Assembly (NCBI GenBank): GCA_023228245.1
Contig: JALOBN010000001.1
Location: 320,886-384,885, forward strand
Direction: 5' to 3'
DNA: 64,000 nucleotides
Source of the DNA: Candidatus Pacearchaeota archaeon
GTDB taxonomy: Archaea > Nanoarchaeota > Nanoarchaeia > Pacearchaeales > GW2011-AR1
How positions within the stretch are numbered: the stretch's first letter is position 1; every line of letters begins with the position of its first letter. Of this stretch, positions 42,561 to 52,696 are shown one piece after another. The translations under genes and the position numbers were made by a program. The notes beneath the pieces are model-generated. The model did not search any database, was not told the origin of the DNA, and saw nothing but the letters and a program-made list of their open reading frames with translations.

Positions 42561-45500
42561 ATGGTACGGGTTAGGACTGCAAATGATATCGTTCTATCAA
42601 TTATAGATTATTACAGAACTTCGCAGCAACAACTTGACCTAAAACCAGGGCAGGTAGCTCGTGACCTTCTGGTGGATGGCCCTGCTGTTCAGTTAGCCAG
42701 TTTGTACGAAGAGTTGCAGAGCGTTCAATCTGCTCAATCTCTGTTCTTGTCTATGGGATCTGAGCTGGATGCGCTTGGTTCAAATTTTGGAGTTTCTCGT
42801 AAGCAGGGCACTGCCTCTAGCGGCATAGCTGTGTTAACTTTCAATAACATTGAAGCTGATATACCTATTACTAAGGGTAGTATTGTTACGGCTAGTAATG
42901 GAGCTTCTTTCACAGTGATTAGCTCTATGACCGTGGCTGTAATCAATAAGAATACCTATCGAGCAACCGCTTCTAAGTATTCTGCCGCCCTGTCCTTTGT
43001 TGGAATTTCAGATCAGTATGCTGTAGAGGTGAATGTTCAGGCTACTTCTAATGGTAATGGAGGGAATATTTCGGCCTATGCATTAAACCGCACTACAATT
43101 CCTGGAGTTTCTCACGTTATTAATGCAGCTCCATTCCAGGGAGGGTCAGCTGCCGAGAGTGATTCGGCATTCAAGCGCAGAATTTTCGGTGTATTCAATG
43201 GCTCGAATACAGGAACCGCTACAGGTTACAAGAACACCGTTCTATCTGATCCTGATGTTATTGATGTTTTAATAGTTGGGCCAGGTGATTCGTTAATGAC
43301 TCGTGACGGAACTCAGGTACACACCGCAGAGGATGGTACTCAAACTATTGTCTCCGAGGGTACTGGAGGTAAGGTTGATTTATATGCTTATGGTTTTCGT
43401 CTAACAGAGATTGTCGATGGGTTTGTATACTTCGATCATAGCAACAAGAACGACCCTACAGATTCCTCTAATGATTTTGTACTTGGGCAAATTGAAGCAG
43501 ACACAAATAAAACAGTATCTCGCAAAAGAATTGATGACATTAATAATCAAACTCTCCCAAACCAGCCTGCTACAAACATTATCTCAATTACAGGCTCGTC
43601 TAGTGGTTCAAATTTCATACCAAAATCTGTAGATGCTTCCGGAGTTATTTCTGGAAACTATGAACTATTGCGAGACACTGGAGTATATGCAGGTAGTCCC
43701 TGGGGGTTTGATCGTCTGCATTGGATTGATGACCGCATTCGTGACTTAGTAGAAGATATTACCAAAGGGAAGTTCAATAGCCAGGATTCTACTAACTATT
43801 CTGATGTGACTTTTATTAGCAGAATAAAGCAGAATATCCAAATTGTCAATGAGAATAGTAGTATAACTCCATCAGATCGCTCATCTATTCAATTATCTCA
43901 TTACCCACTAACTTCTGTAACTCGCGTATTCAATCAAACGACCGGAGAGCGCTATCTGGTTACCAATCAAAACCCTGATGGTGGAAGCATCAATACGACC
44001 GGCAGGATTACAATCTCAGGATCGACGCTTCCGGCTGTCAGTGATATCTTACAAGTAGATTATATTTGGTTGTTTGACTACGATCCGAATTGGGATTTTG
44101 ACAACAAGATAACATCTAACAACATACGTTCAGTTGTAAATAGTATTGATTGGGGATATTCAAATGAAGTTCGGAGAGAGGAGTCAATTGTTAGTTATGA
44201 ACTAGACGGATATGTTGTGTTGGTTACTCATCCAATTAATGCCGTTGTGTCTGTCAATTCGTTTATTGAGAAGATCGGTACTGGAATAGATGGGGACGGA
44301 ATGGTGCAGCAGTACAACGGTCGATTAGGGGTAGCTGTTGATGCCGTTGTATCAAACGTTGTTTCTGTTGTTCTTAATTCGAACGGTGCTGAAATTTATA
44401 ATACTGGTGCAAATGACGGAAGTTTTAGCGGATCTGTTGTTTTCTTTCCGACTGACACAACAGCTCAGATAGATGATATTGTAGATGTAAGATACAATGC
44501 TTCAGATCTGTTTATTAAAGATGGTATTAATGGTAGTTTTAGTGACAACAAGATTACCCTTCTTAAATCTGCTGGTGTTGCCGGGGAGATTGTAGAGGTA
44601 AATTACCTGGCGAACATTACTCAACTTGTTCCATCAGTTATATTATCTCAATTACCGATTTATCGCAACCAGAACGGTTTCTATTTTGGAACCGGAAATA
44701 CATTTGGTGTCCAGCCTACGACACATATATATGATATTCCAATTTCTTTGATTCCAGATCCAGCCCCGCCAGTTAATATGAACTTACGAAAGGCTCCAAG
44801 TCGATTGAAGCTTACGATTGCCGGTACGATTTCGCCTGGAGTTATCACAGTCTCTGGTACAACCATTAGTGGAATTTTTGATGGTGTCTTTACGGCTACG
44901 GCAAATGGGTTGGCTCAAGATCTGTCGCCACTAATTCGATCTGCTTTAGGTTTGAACAGCAACCAATCAATTCCAAACAATGTTAGTATTATTAGTTTGG
45001 TTGGGTTTGAAAAAGTTGAAATGTCTGGAACTGAGGTAATTTCAGTAGATCATGTTTATGATGTATTTGGGTATGGAATTCGCGACAATATATTTTCCAA
45101 ATTTGAAGCTACTACCGACACTTCGCTTAGCACAACTCAAATCAAGCTTCCAAGTACAGTTGGTAATAATATCAACTCACCAAAGATTGGGGATAAGGTA
45201 AGAGTTACATTCTACATTAGCAAAACCAGTGATATAGAAAATGTGTCGTTTAGCAAGAGTGGAAATCTATATACTCAAAAGATCTTTGCATTTGTAGATG
45301 TTGTATCGGTGTCTAGTGGATTTACATCAAACACATCTCAAGCCGCTACACTTTCAATTGCTCCGCAAAACCAGCCGATACAAGGCACTAGATATTCGGC
45401 ATATTACGATTACTTAGCTCCAAAACCAAACGAAAGAATCACAATACGCTACAACGCCAATCAGGTAATTACTGACAATACATTTGCGATTGAACAGACC

Positions 45501-45839
45501 AGATCAATTGGAGCTGATGTTTTGGTCAAGGCTGCCGTGCCGATTCTTGTAAATCTAACCATTGCAATTGTTGTATCTAGAGGGTTTGAGACTTCAAGTG
45601 CTGTAGTAGTACAGAATGTTAAAGATGCAATTACCAATGCGCTGAACTCTACTGCCTTAGCAACAACGGTAGACGCCTCAGACTTTATCAATGTGGCTTA
45701 TACAGTTAGTGGTGTAGACCGTGCTAGAATTTTGGCTTTCAACAAAGATGGAGTTGTAGGACAAGTATTAAGTATTACAGCACAGAGCAATCAATATATA
45801 CAAGCAAATAAGGTTTTGGTACAGATTGAGACTAGATAA
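42561..45839 (+). CDS. Baseplate J-like wedge protein
   Basis: The 1092-residue product has the baseplate J-family N-terminus: LKPGQVARDLLVDGPAVQLA, then SMGSELDALGSNFGVSRKQG, then PITKGSIVTASNGASFTVIS and AAPFQGGSAAESDSAFKRRI. J/gp6-type wedges form the inner baseplate ring. It is far longer than P2 gpJ (about 300), with beta-rich inserts and a conserved-type end (TNALNSTALATTVDASDFIN). TTGAGGTAAC lies before ATG 42561. One DGY occurs (ELDGYVVLV). Confidence 0.88.
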   Translation: MVRVRTANDIVLSIIDYYRTSQQQLDLKPGQVARDLLVDGPAVQLASLYEELQSVQSAQSLFLSMGSELDALGSNFGVSRKQGTASSGIAVLTFNNIEADIPITKGSIVTASNGASFTVISSMTVAVINKNTYRATASKYSAALSFVGISDQYAVEVNVQATSNGNGGNISAYALNRTTIPGVSHVINAAPFQGGSAAESDSAFKRRIFGVFNGSNTGTATGYKNTVLSDPDVIDVLIVGPGDSLMTRDGTQVHTAEDGTQTIVSEGTGGKVDLYAYGFRLTEIVDGFVYFDHSNKNDPTDSSNDFVLGQIEADTNKTVSRKRIDDINNQTLPNQPATNIISITGSSSGSNFIPKSVDASGVISGNYELLRDTGVYAGSPWGFDRLHWIDDRIRDLVEDITKGKFNSQDSTNYSDVTFISRIKQNIQIVNENSSITPSDRSSIQLSHYPLTSVTRVFNQTTGERYLVTNQNPDGGSINTTGRITISGSTLPAVSDILQVDYIWLFDYDPNWDFDNKITSNNIRSVVNSIDWGYSNEVRREESIVSYELDGYVVLVTHPINAVVSVNSFIEKIGTGIDGDGMVQQYNGRLGVAVDAVVSNVVSVVLNSNGAEIYNTGANDGSFSGSVVFFPTDTTAQIDDIVDVRYNASDLFIKDGINGSFSDNKITLLKSAGVAGEIVEVNYLANITQLVPSVILSQLPIYRNQNGFYFGTGNTFGVQPTTHIYDIPISLIPDPAPPVNMNLRKAPSRLKLTIAGTISPGVITVSGTTISGIFDGVFTATANGLAQDLSPLIRSALGLNSNQSIPNNVSIISLVGFEKVEMSGTEVISVDHVYDVFGYGIRDNIFSKFEATTDTSLSTTQIKLPSTVGNNINSPKIGDKVRVTFYISKTSDIENVSFSKSGNLYTQKIFAFVDVVSVSSGFTSNTSQAATLSIAPQNQPIQGTRYSAYYDYLAPKPNERITIRYNANQVITDNTFAIEQTRSIGADVLVKAAVPILVNLTIAIVVSRGFETSSAVVVQNVKDAITNALNSTALATTVDASDFINVAYTVSGVDRARILAFNKDGVVGQVLSITAQSNQYIQANKVLVQIETR

Positions 45840-45848
45840 TAGGTAGCA

Positions 45849-48800
45849 ATGGCAAATCTCAGAATATTGGACATAAATGCAGCGGATAGCAGAACTGTCA
45901 AGGTAAGGTTTTCGGCTGCACTGGCAGCTGACATCGGGCAGTCGAACATACAGATTTTGTCTGAGGTTGTGAATATTCCTGATGTTGAGGTTCTTCTAGT
46001 AGAGGTTTCTGACGATATTTTGATTATTACTACCCTTCCGCAGACGCCTCTTGCACGATACAGGATAGTTTTTCAATCTACCAATGCTGTCAAATTCAGA
46101 AGTTTGGATGAGCGACAGTTCTTACTTGAAGATGGAAGAACTAACATAGCTAAAGTGTTGGGAGCTGAGAATGATTACAACCCAATTCGCGATAATTTGG
46201 TAACATTTTTGGGTGGACAACAGAGCGTCTACGATCTTTCGCGTGAAACGATAATTCGTTCCATTTTAAATCAGACCGCCGATCTGCTAAACAAAGCACA
46301 ATCAGATGTTCGTCAAGTTAAATCCTCAAACTATCTTGAGATTCTTATCAAAGACGAGGTGAAAACCAGAAGTTTTGGACCTTGGGATCGCTTGAATCAA
46401 GAGGGAGCTTTCAAAATATGGCGAGTTGGAGCTGGTCCTACTAATGAAACGATAAATGGAGTTATTACATTTGATAGTTTTCCATCAGACCCTATAACTC
46501 TTCAGCGCGATGTTGTGACGGATGAGCAGTTGGTACTTGGAATTGGAAATGGAACATATAATGATTTGATATTAACGCTTAATCGAACTCCAGTTACTAA
46601 ACTTACAGGTATAACGATCCAATATTTTGCTGGCGGAACGTTTGTATATGACATTCGTTCACTTGGATATCAGATCAAGGACCAAAAATACGATACTATG
46701 TTTGGTCGTCGTCTAATTACTTTAGCTGATAACCAAATAAAGTTGAATGACATACTTAAAGAAGATCCTAGTTTCGTTCTTCCGAGCGGAAATGATAAGA
46801 TTGTAGTATCGTATGAGTTCAAGTCTCTCGGGCGCGTCGTTGATGAAACCAGTATTGAGGTTGTAGAAGTTGTAGAGGTTGTAAGAGAGGCATCTCCGGC
46901 CATTATCACGATGTTTTCTCTGAAAAATGCACCTATAGTGACTTCAGGTGATAAGAATCCTATATCTGGTGGTGTTCAATTTCTAGATCCATACTCTGAA
47001 ACCCCATTTCGTAACACTCATCCGGCATTTTTGCGAGAAATTCCGTATCGTGAAGGCGGTTTGCCAAATTATCCTGGTGAATATTCGATAGATTACGCAA
47101 CTGGCCGAATTTTCGTCTATGGAGCGGTGAAGAATGATGGTACCGGAGATTTTCCTCCAGCAATGAATTACTACTATCGAAAAACATACATACCACGTTT
47201 AGATTACACGTATGTTCCTGAGTTTATAGATATAGTAGCCTCTCCTTTGCGCGAACTGGTAACCAAAACTGCAAAAATTAACTACCTATTTGAGCAAACC
47301 TATGTTCCGGATATCGATTATGTAGCAAATGTACATGTTGAGAGCTTGAATGAGCGTATCCAAAACAGATTGGCTACACTTGATTCGTTGTACACCTTAC
47401 ATTCTCCGGTTACTGATGTTTTCAGGATCTACAACGAGACAACCGGAGAAATATATTCTCTTAGAAGATTTTCTGACCAAAAAATATTCTTTGATTCCCG
47501 AACTCCGCCACGAATTACTGATATTAATTTCGAAAGAGCTTCTTTTACTCCTGTTTTGAACGAAACGTTGATTCTAGAATCTGAATCTACAAATATTCTA
47601 GGTACTCGCGTTCTAAAAATACGAATTGAAAACCAAAACATCATGGGTAACACCGATGATGTGATTGGATCTAGTTTTAACACTAGCGTTGGGTTTAGTC
47701 AGACAGATATCTTTATCAAAGAATTGTATTACGATGCGCAAGAGCTATCTGAAGCTGTAAATATCAATCGGTTGTTGATTGGGCAGTATCAAATCAACTA
47801 TCGCGCCGGACTTATCTATGTTGGTGTTACGAATTCTCAAAGTTTGAGCATCGGAACGGTTTCGTACAAGATTCCTGTGGTTGCTCCAATCAATCCTCAT
47901 GTAATTTCGGTTTCTGAGGTTTATAACAGCATTAATCCAAACTTTGGCCCTTCAAAAACCTTAGATTATACTGGTTTTGGCGAGGCATTCATTACTCCAA
48001 CTCCAAGTTTGATGGATTTTTCGGATGAGCGCTTCACGAACAAGGATTCGCTTAACTCCTACTTCGTTTATAGCGGAACAATCACAGTCACTGATGATAT
48101 CAAAACGATTCGAGGCATCTTTGACGGCTACGATCTAAACAATCATACTGATCCGCTTAATTTCGCTGAACATTCAACCTTTTCTGCCAACGTAATCACT
48201 CTAGGAAGTGTTGATCAAACATGCAGCACAATAATCAGCGGCTCACTCACAATAACTGTCCCATTTGTTTCGGCGGGCATTGAAATTGGCAGTGTCACTA
48301 GTATTATTCGTACCAGTGATGGCGCGCAGTTGGTTGATGGATATACCAACTTTCTTGGTAACGTAATCTATCTCAATGGAGATATTGCAGTACCAGGAGA
48401 TGCAGTTGATGTGCAATATACCGTTGTAATGAATGGAGAAGCTACTCCAATCATAGATTACAATCGTGGAGATTTCTTTATCAATTATTCCAGTGTTACT
48501 GATGAGATTTTAATATCATATGAGTGGGGCGACAATGTTATCGATCATAGAACCAGCAATATCCTTAATGAAGGCGATACATATTACGTAACGTATTCAA
48601 TTGGAGCTCTTCGAAATTCGTTGCTGCAAAACTTTGGAACCCTAGTACAAATCCCAGAACTACAGGTCTTTGATGAAGATTTAGACCGCGAAATTTATCG
48701 AGATATTCTACAGGGAGCCCTGCAGACCTTCCCGCTTGGGCCAACTATCCCTGCCATGAAGGAATTGATTGCTAGGGTAACCCAAATTGATCCAGAGATT

Positions 48801-51800
48801 GTCGAAGCGGCATTCTGGTCACTGGGAGTCAGCTATCTTGCCAAGGTTCCGTCTGGTGTTCTTGGGACGCCTTACTTGGCATCTGGATTCTTTGATCAAG
48901 GCTTTGCTGTTACGAAAGCTGGCGATGGTGCGACCCTTCCAATCTCCAACAATCTAAGGCTGGAGGAGGGAACTCTAGAGTTGTCCGTTATGACAGATTG
49001 GGATGGTATTGATAACGATGCCACTATTACTTTTGAGCTATTAAAAGATGGATATGTGGTACCGGCCGAGAATATCTACATTGGATCAAAGTGCTATCAT
49101 CCAACATTGACTTCCGCAGGAAAATTTTCAATAAATAGAACAGATGAGCATAGCCCAGAGGGTTTGCCGGCATTGATTTTTGTATGTACTGGTATATTCA
49201 TTTACTACGACACAGATATTAAGCATTGGAAGGTTTTGGCCAAGGATGCTCCTGATGGGTATGTTTATACCGGAACGATTACTACGTCTGGTTCATTTTA
49301 TGATGTGAATTTGATTCAAAGCATTAATGAAGAGACTGATTTCGTACGTTCAGGCCTAGATAAAGTAGAATTCGAATTTCGTTTGGACGGCTATGATATG
49401 GCAAGCCCAGATGGTTACGATGGATATAGTGCGGTTATACCTGGCACTTCGTTTGATGGAATTCAGTTCATGTCAGACGATCAGCATTATTTCTTCGATT
49501 TCGGGAAGAATGAAACACAGAACCGCTTCTCTTTATACAAGGATGGCAGAGGGTATCTGATATTTGAAGTGTGGGATCGCGGCGGATTTGGTTTAATACA
49601 GCCTGATCGAAGGAATGTATATCAAATCAGCGCTGATATTCAGAATTGGGCAGCTGGACAAAAACACTCTATCGGAATTTCTTGGATTCTAAATTCATCT
49701 GATCGTAGAGATGAAATGCATCTGTATGTGGATGGGCAGGAGACTCCAAACTTGGCACGTTATGGAAACGTTCCGGATGTTGCATCATACAATAGATTCA
49801 GAACTGTAGTACCAGAGCAAATTGTAGGAGTTGCGTTCAATAACTCTATTATTGGAAACGATTTGGTCACGATCCAAGGCTCGAATTTGGTAATGTCTCC
49901 ATCTGTAAACCTATCATCTCTGGATGATGGCTATAAGATCGATATTTTAGAGCAAAACTTTTTGACATATGTTATCTCTATGGCTTCTGGAACTCAGATG
50001 ACGCTGAATGCTCCAATGCCTGCTTCTTTGAATAATGCCCGCTTCATTATCAATCCTCCGCAGTTTGTTGTAGGTACAGAAATTGATATCTACAAGAATA
50101 TTGGTGTCTTTGTTCGCGATGGTTATGGTGTGGAACGCGAAATTCCAGGAACCAGAGCAGAGATTCCATCCTATTCTATTGATCGTAATACACTCAACCA
50201 GAGAATTATTACTATCTTCGATAATGTCAATGCCGGAGATATCGTGCTTATCAAGACCTTTGGTTTGAATCACAGACGATCAAAGGACAGAGTTTTTACT
50301 TGGAGTGGTAGTTCAATTCTAAAGACAGGATTGCCTCCGCCAATAAACCTGGATGATGTGTCAATTAAGACAGTGATTCTACCATTAAGTTCAGTTGGGC
50401 CGGGTAATGCAGATTTTATTGATGGATATTTCACTACAACTTTTGGTGGAGTTGAACTTAGTTATTTGGTTGATGACTTAGGTAATTACCTAATTGATGA
50501 TTTTGGAAACTTCTTTGTGTCAGAGCAGGGAATAAATCTTGTTGATGCTTTTGGTAACTTTATAATAGATTCATTTGGGAATTTTATATCTATAGGCGGC
50601 GCTGAAACAAGCATTATTGAAATTAGTTTTACACAACCAAGCAATTACATTGAGGGGAGGCAGTTGGAGATTAGGATAACAGGTGATAATGTTGACTTCA
50701 CAACACCAGCTATTGTGATCATTAGTGGAACATCTACTATTAGCCCTAGTGAGACTTTGACATTTACAAAACCAGGGAAACAGAAAACTATATCAAAATG
50801 GAAGCGTGTTGAATCTATTTTTGTAAAAGTCGTTCCGATAGATTCAACTGATGATAGTGTTGCTATTGAAGTTAAAGAAGCATATTCAGTGACAGAGCCG
50901 GATGGGAATAGCCTGTATCCTGTTATTAGGTTTGCTTACAAAACTCAAGCTGGAGGATCTCTTCGTAGTGATGGTTATGGCGATTTCACTATCGTCAGCG
51001 ATCCTTTTGGTTATTTTCCAGCCTCAGAGGTTGGTCAATTACTCAAAATTACATATCCAATATCTGCTATTGGTATCTATACTATTGTTGAGAGAATTGA
51101 TAATACAACTATTCGGCTTGATCGAAGTGTTGGTGGGTACTTTGAAAATGGATCCTATGTTACGTACAATATAAGTATTGGGCGCAGTGGTTTCCAGAAT
51201 GGATTCATTTTCCTTGAGAAGGCAGGATTTACAAACGATCCATATACTTTACCACCTGGATGGTACGATGTAGATTACGCTTCGTATCTTGAGGTTCCGT
51301 TCAATCCTCTGACATCAGAGATTGGTATTATCGGAAATGATATTACGTTTAGTAAGCCAGCAAAGTCTATCCTGGATGAGTTCCGAATTCTCAGTAGACA
51401 ATTGACAGATACTCGTATTGGTGAGACGATTGGATTAAATGAGGAATCTATTACTACAGGCGCAACTAAAGTTTCTCCGTTCATCAAGAATATAGATACA
51501 TTAGCCTTGTTCCATTTCGACAAGTTGCCATTAGTAAATGACAGCGATTTTTACCAGTTCGCTAATAAAGAATATATACAGTCTGGTAGTAGTGTCAATT
51601 CTAGGTTTGGACACAGTATTGTCATCAAGGATAAGGGGTTGGTATTTGATAACGGTGGTTTGTTGGACACGTCTAATGAGGGCCTAATTGAGTTTTGGGT
51701 TAGCCCAAGGTATGATACTTATAACGATCCTGGCATTCGGGTTTACTTTGATGCTGCTGCGAACGTTATCGAAGAAACCGTAAGCATCACTAAGGGTAGA

Positions 51801-52694
51801 TTAAAGCTTTCAACACGAACTAATCGTATATTATATGTACGTTTGGTTACGGATACAAAGCTACAGGGCACTAATTACTTCAATGGTGGAATTATCGATA
51901 GTGACGGGAAGACTCTTCTTCTAAACTCACCTCTTCCATACCAGAACACGCCCGTAAAAGTAGCTTATGTACCATCTGGAGTACGTGGTGATCGGCTGAC
52001 TATTTCGAAGGATGGAGAAGGATTCATTTGCTTAACTGTCAATGCTAACGGTCAAGAGTATCAAACTCGACAACCTATATTCTGGCCGCGTGATTCGTGG
52101 CACAGAGTTAGGGCTTCTTTCAAGTTCAATCGCCAGGACAATAAAGATGAGATTCGATTGTTCGTGGATGGTGAAGAACGTGGGACTTTGCTTTTTGGGC
52201 AAAATGGTATTTTATTTGGCCAGGATTTAATCTGGGGTCAGGCCGCGATAGGAGGAGTAGGAAACCAAATCTATCGAGCTGATATAAATTTCACTGATAC
52301 GGTACAACAATTCTCTGTAGGTCAGGACTTTGCTGGTAATTTCGGAGCACAGGCTAGGTTTGATAATTTGAAGATTTCGAACCGATCTATTGATCCGCTC
52401 ATTATTGCTGGACAGCCCAGGGACATTTATTACAATACAAATATCGATTTCATCTATCCATCTATCGTGGATGCTTTTACAACATTCTTGCTGGACTTTG
52501 ATAAGTCTGTAGAAAAAACGGAAGATTTCTCGGTAATCCATGACCCAACATTTGGTCTTTTCAATTTTGGCATCAACATCATTGATTCTTTTAACATAGT
52601 TACAGGAGATCTGCGCGTCCAAACTGTGTTGGAGGCCCTGATCAATGCTCTCAAGCCAGCCATCTCTAAGGTTGGTATTCAATATGTGAAGTGA
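45849..52694 (+). CDS. Giant baseplate wedge/tail protein with lectin-like (LamG) domains
   Basis: The 2281-residue product follows J, where gpI/gp7-type wedges occur. It starts with an Ig-like stretch (ILDINAADSRTVKVRFSAAL), then a wedge-like helical part (LSRETIIRSILNQTADLLNK). Two LamG/concanavalin-like domains are visible at about 1170-1310 (ISWILNSSDRRDEMHLYVDG) and 1940-2120 (WHRVRASFKFNRQDNKDEIR, then LFVDGEERGTLLF). Between them, at about 1538-1582, are five octapeptide repeats of the type YLVDDLGN. It contains about 11 DGY tripeptides, the most in the window. LamG domains often bind glycans, so it may help in reversible attachment as well as baseplate structure. Confidence 0.65.
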   Translation: MANLRILDINAADSRTVKVRFSAALAADIGQSNIQILSEVVNIPDVEVLLVEVSDDILIITTLPQTPLARYRIVFQSTNAVKFRSLDERQFLLEDGRTNIAKVLGAENDYNPIRDNLVTFLGGQQSVYDLSRETIIRSILNQTADLLNKAQSDVRQVKSSNYLEILIKDEVKTRSFGPWDRLNQEGAFKIWRVGAGPTNETINGVITFDSFPSDPITLQRDVVTDEQLVLGIGNGTYNDLILTLNRTPVTKLTGITIQYFAGGTFVYDIRSLGYQIKDQKYDTMFGRRLITLADNQIKLNDILKEDPSFVLPSGNDKIVVSYEFKSLGRVVDETSIEVVEVVEVVREASPAIITMFSLKNAPIVTSGDKNPISGGVQFLDPYSETPFRNTHPAFLREIPYREGGLPNYPGEYSIDYATGRIFVYGAVKNDGTGDFPPAMNYYYRKTYIPRLDYTYVPEFIDIVASPLRELVTKTAKINYLFEQTYVPDIDYVANVHVESLNERIQNRLATLDSLYTLHSPVTDVFRIYNETTGEIYSLRRFSDQKIFFDSRTPPRITDINFERASFTPVLNETLILESESTNILGTRVLKIRIENQNIMGNTDDVIGSSFNTSVGFSQTDIFIKELYYDAQELSEAVNINRLLIGQYQINYRAGLIYVGVTNSQSLSIGTVSYKIPVVAPINPHVISVSEVYNSINPNFGPSKTLDYTGFGEAFITPTPSLMDFSDERFTNKDSLNSYFVYSGTITVTDDIKTIRGIFDGYDLNNHTDPLNFAEHSTFSANVITLGSVDQTCSTIISGSLTITVPFVSAGIEIGSVTSIIRTSDGAQLVDGYTNFLGNVIYLNGDIAVPGDAVDVQYTVVMNGEATPIIDYNRGDFFINYSSVTDEILISYEWGDNVIDHRTSNILNEGDTYYVTYSIGALRNSLLQNFGTLVQIPELQVFDEDLDREIYRDILQGALQTFPLGPTIPAMKELIARVTQIDPEIVEAAFWSLGVSYLAKVPSGVLGTPYLASGFFDQGFAVTKAGDGATLPISNNLRLEEGTLELSVMTDWDGIDNDATITFELLKDGYVVPAENIYIGSKCYHPTLTSAGKFSINRTDEHSPEGLPALIFVCTGIFIYYDTDIKHWKVLAKDAPDGYVYTGTITTSGSFYDVNLIQSINEETDFVRSGLDKVEFEFRLDGYDMASPDGYDGYSAVIPGTSFDGIQFMSDDQHYFFDFGKNETQNRFSLYKDGRGYLIFEVWDRGGFGLIQPDRRNVYQISADIQNWAAGQKHSIGISWILNSSDRRDEMHLYVDGQETPNLARYGNVPDVASYNRFRTVVPEQIVGVAFNNSIIGNDLVTIQGSNLVMSPSVNLSSLDDGYKIDILEQNFLTYVISMASGTQMTLNAPMPASLNNARFIINPPQFVVGTEIDIYKNIGVFVRDGYGVEREIPGTRAEIPSYSIDRNTLNQRIITIFDNVNAGDIVLIKTFGLNHRRSKDRVFTWSGSSILKTGLPPPINLDDVSIKTVILPLSSVGPGNADFIDGYFTTTFGGVELSYLVDDLGNYLIDDFGNFFVSEQGINLVDAFGNFIIDSFGNFISIGGAETSIIEISFTQPSNYIEGRQLEIRITGDNVDFTTPAIVIISGTSTISPSETLTFTKPGKQKTISKWKRVESIFVKVVPIDSTDDSVAIEVKEAYSVTEPDGNSLYPVIRFAYKTQAGGSLRSDGYGDFTIVSDPFGYFPASEVGQLLKITYPISAIGIYTIVERIDNTTIRLDRSVGGYFENGSYVTYNISIGRSGFQNGFIFLEKAGFTNDPYTLPPGWYDVDYASYLEVPFNPLTSEIGIIGNDITFSKPAKSILDEFRILSRQLTDTRIGETIGLNEESITTGATKVSPFIKNIDTLALFHFDKLPLVNDSDFYQFANKEYIQSGSSVNSRFGHSIVIKDKGLVFDNGGLLDTSNEGLIEFWVSPRYDTYNDPGIRVYFDAAANVIEETVSITKGRLKLSTRTNRILYVRLVTDTKLQGTNYFNGGIIDSDGKTLLLNSPLPYQNTPVKVAYVPSGVRGDRLTISKDGEGFICLTVNANGQEYQTRQPIFWPRDSWHRVRASFKFNRQDNKDEIRLFVDGEERGTLLFGQNGILFGQDLIWGQAAIGGVGNQIYRADINFTDTVQQFSVGQDFAGNFGAQARFDNLKISNRSIDPLIIAGQPRDIYYNTNIDFIYPSIVDAFTTFLLDFDKSVEKTEDFSVIHDPTFGLFNFGINIIDSFNIVTGDLRVQTVLEALINALKPAISKVGIQYVK
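50463..50589 (+). repeat. Five 24-bp coding repeats (octapeptide array)
   Basis: Units YLVDDLGN, YLIDDFGN, FFVSEQGI, NLVDAFGN and FIIDSFGN follow one another inside the giant wedge gene. The third unit is the most diverged. Short Asp-x-x-Gly-Asn turns suggest a small beta-roll or linker. Confidence 0.7.
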
Positions 52695-52696
52695 AT

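Noticed and set aside
31167..52694. Inteins as the reason for very large structural proteins
   Set aside because: No Cys/Ser start block with a terminal His-Asn and splicing motifs was seen; size comes from extra beta domains and repeats.
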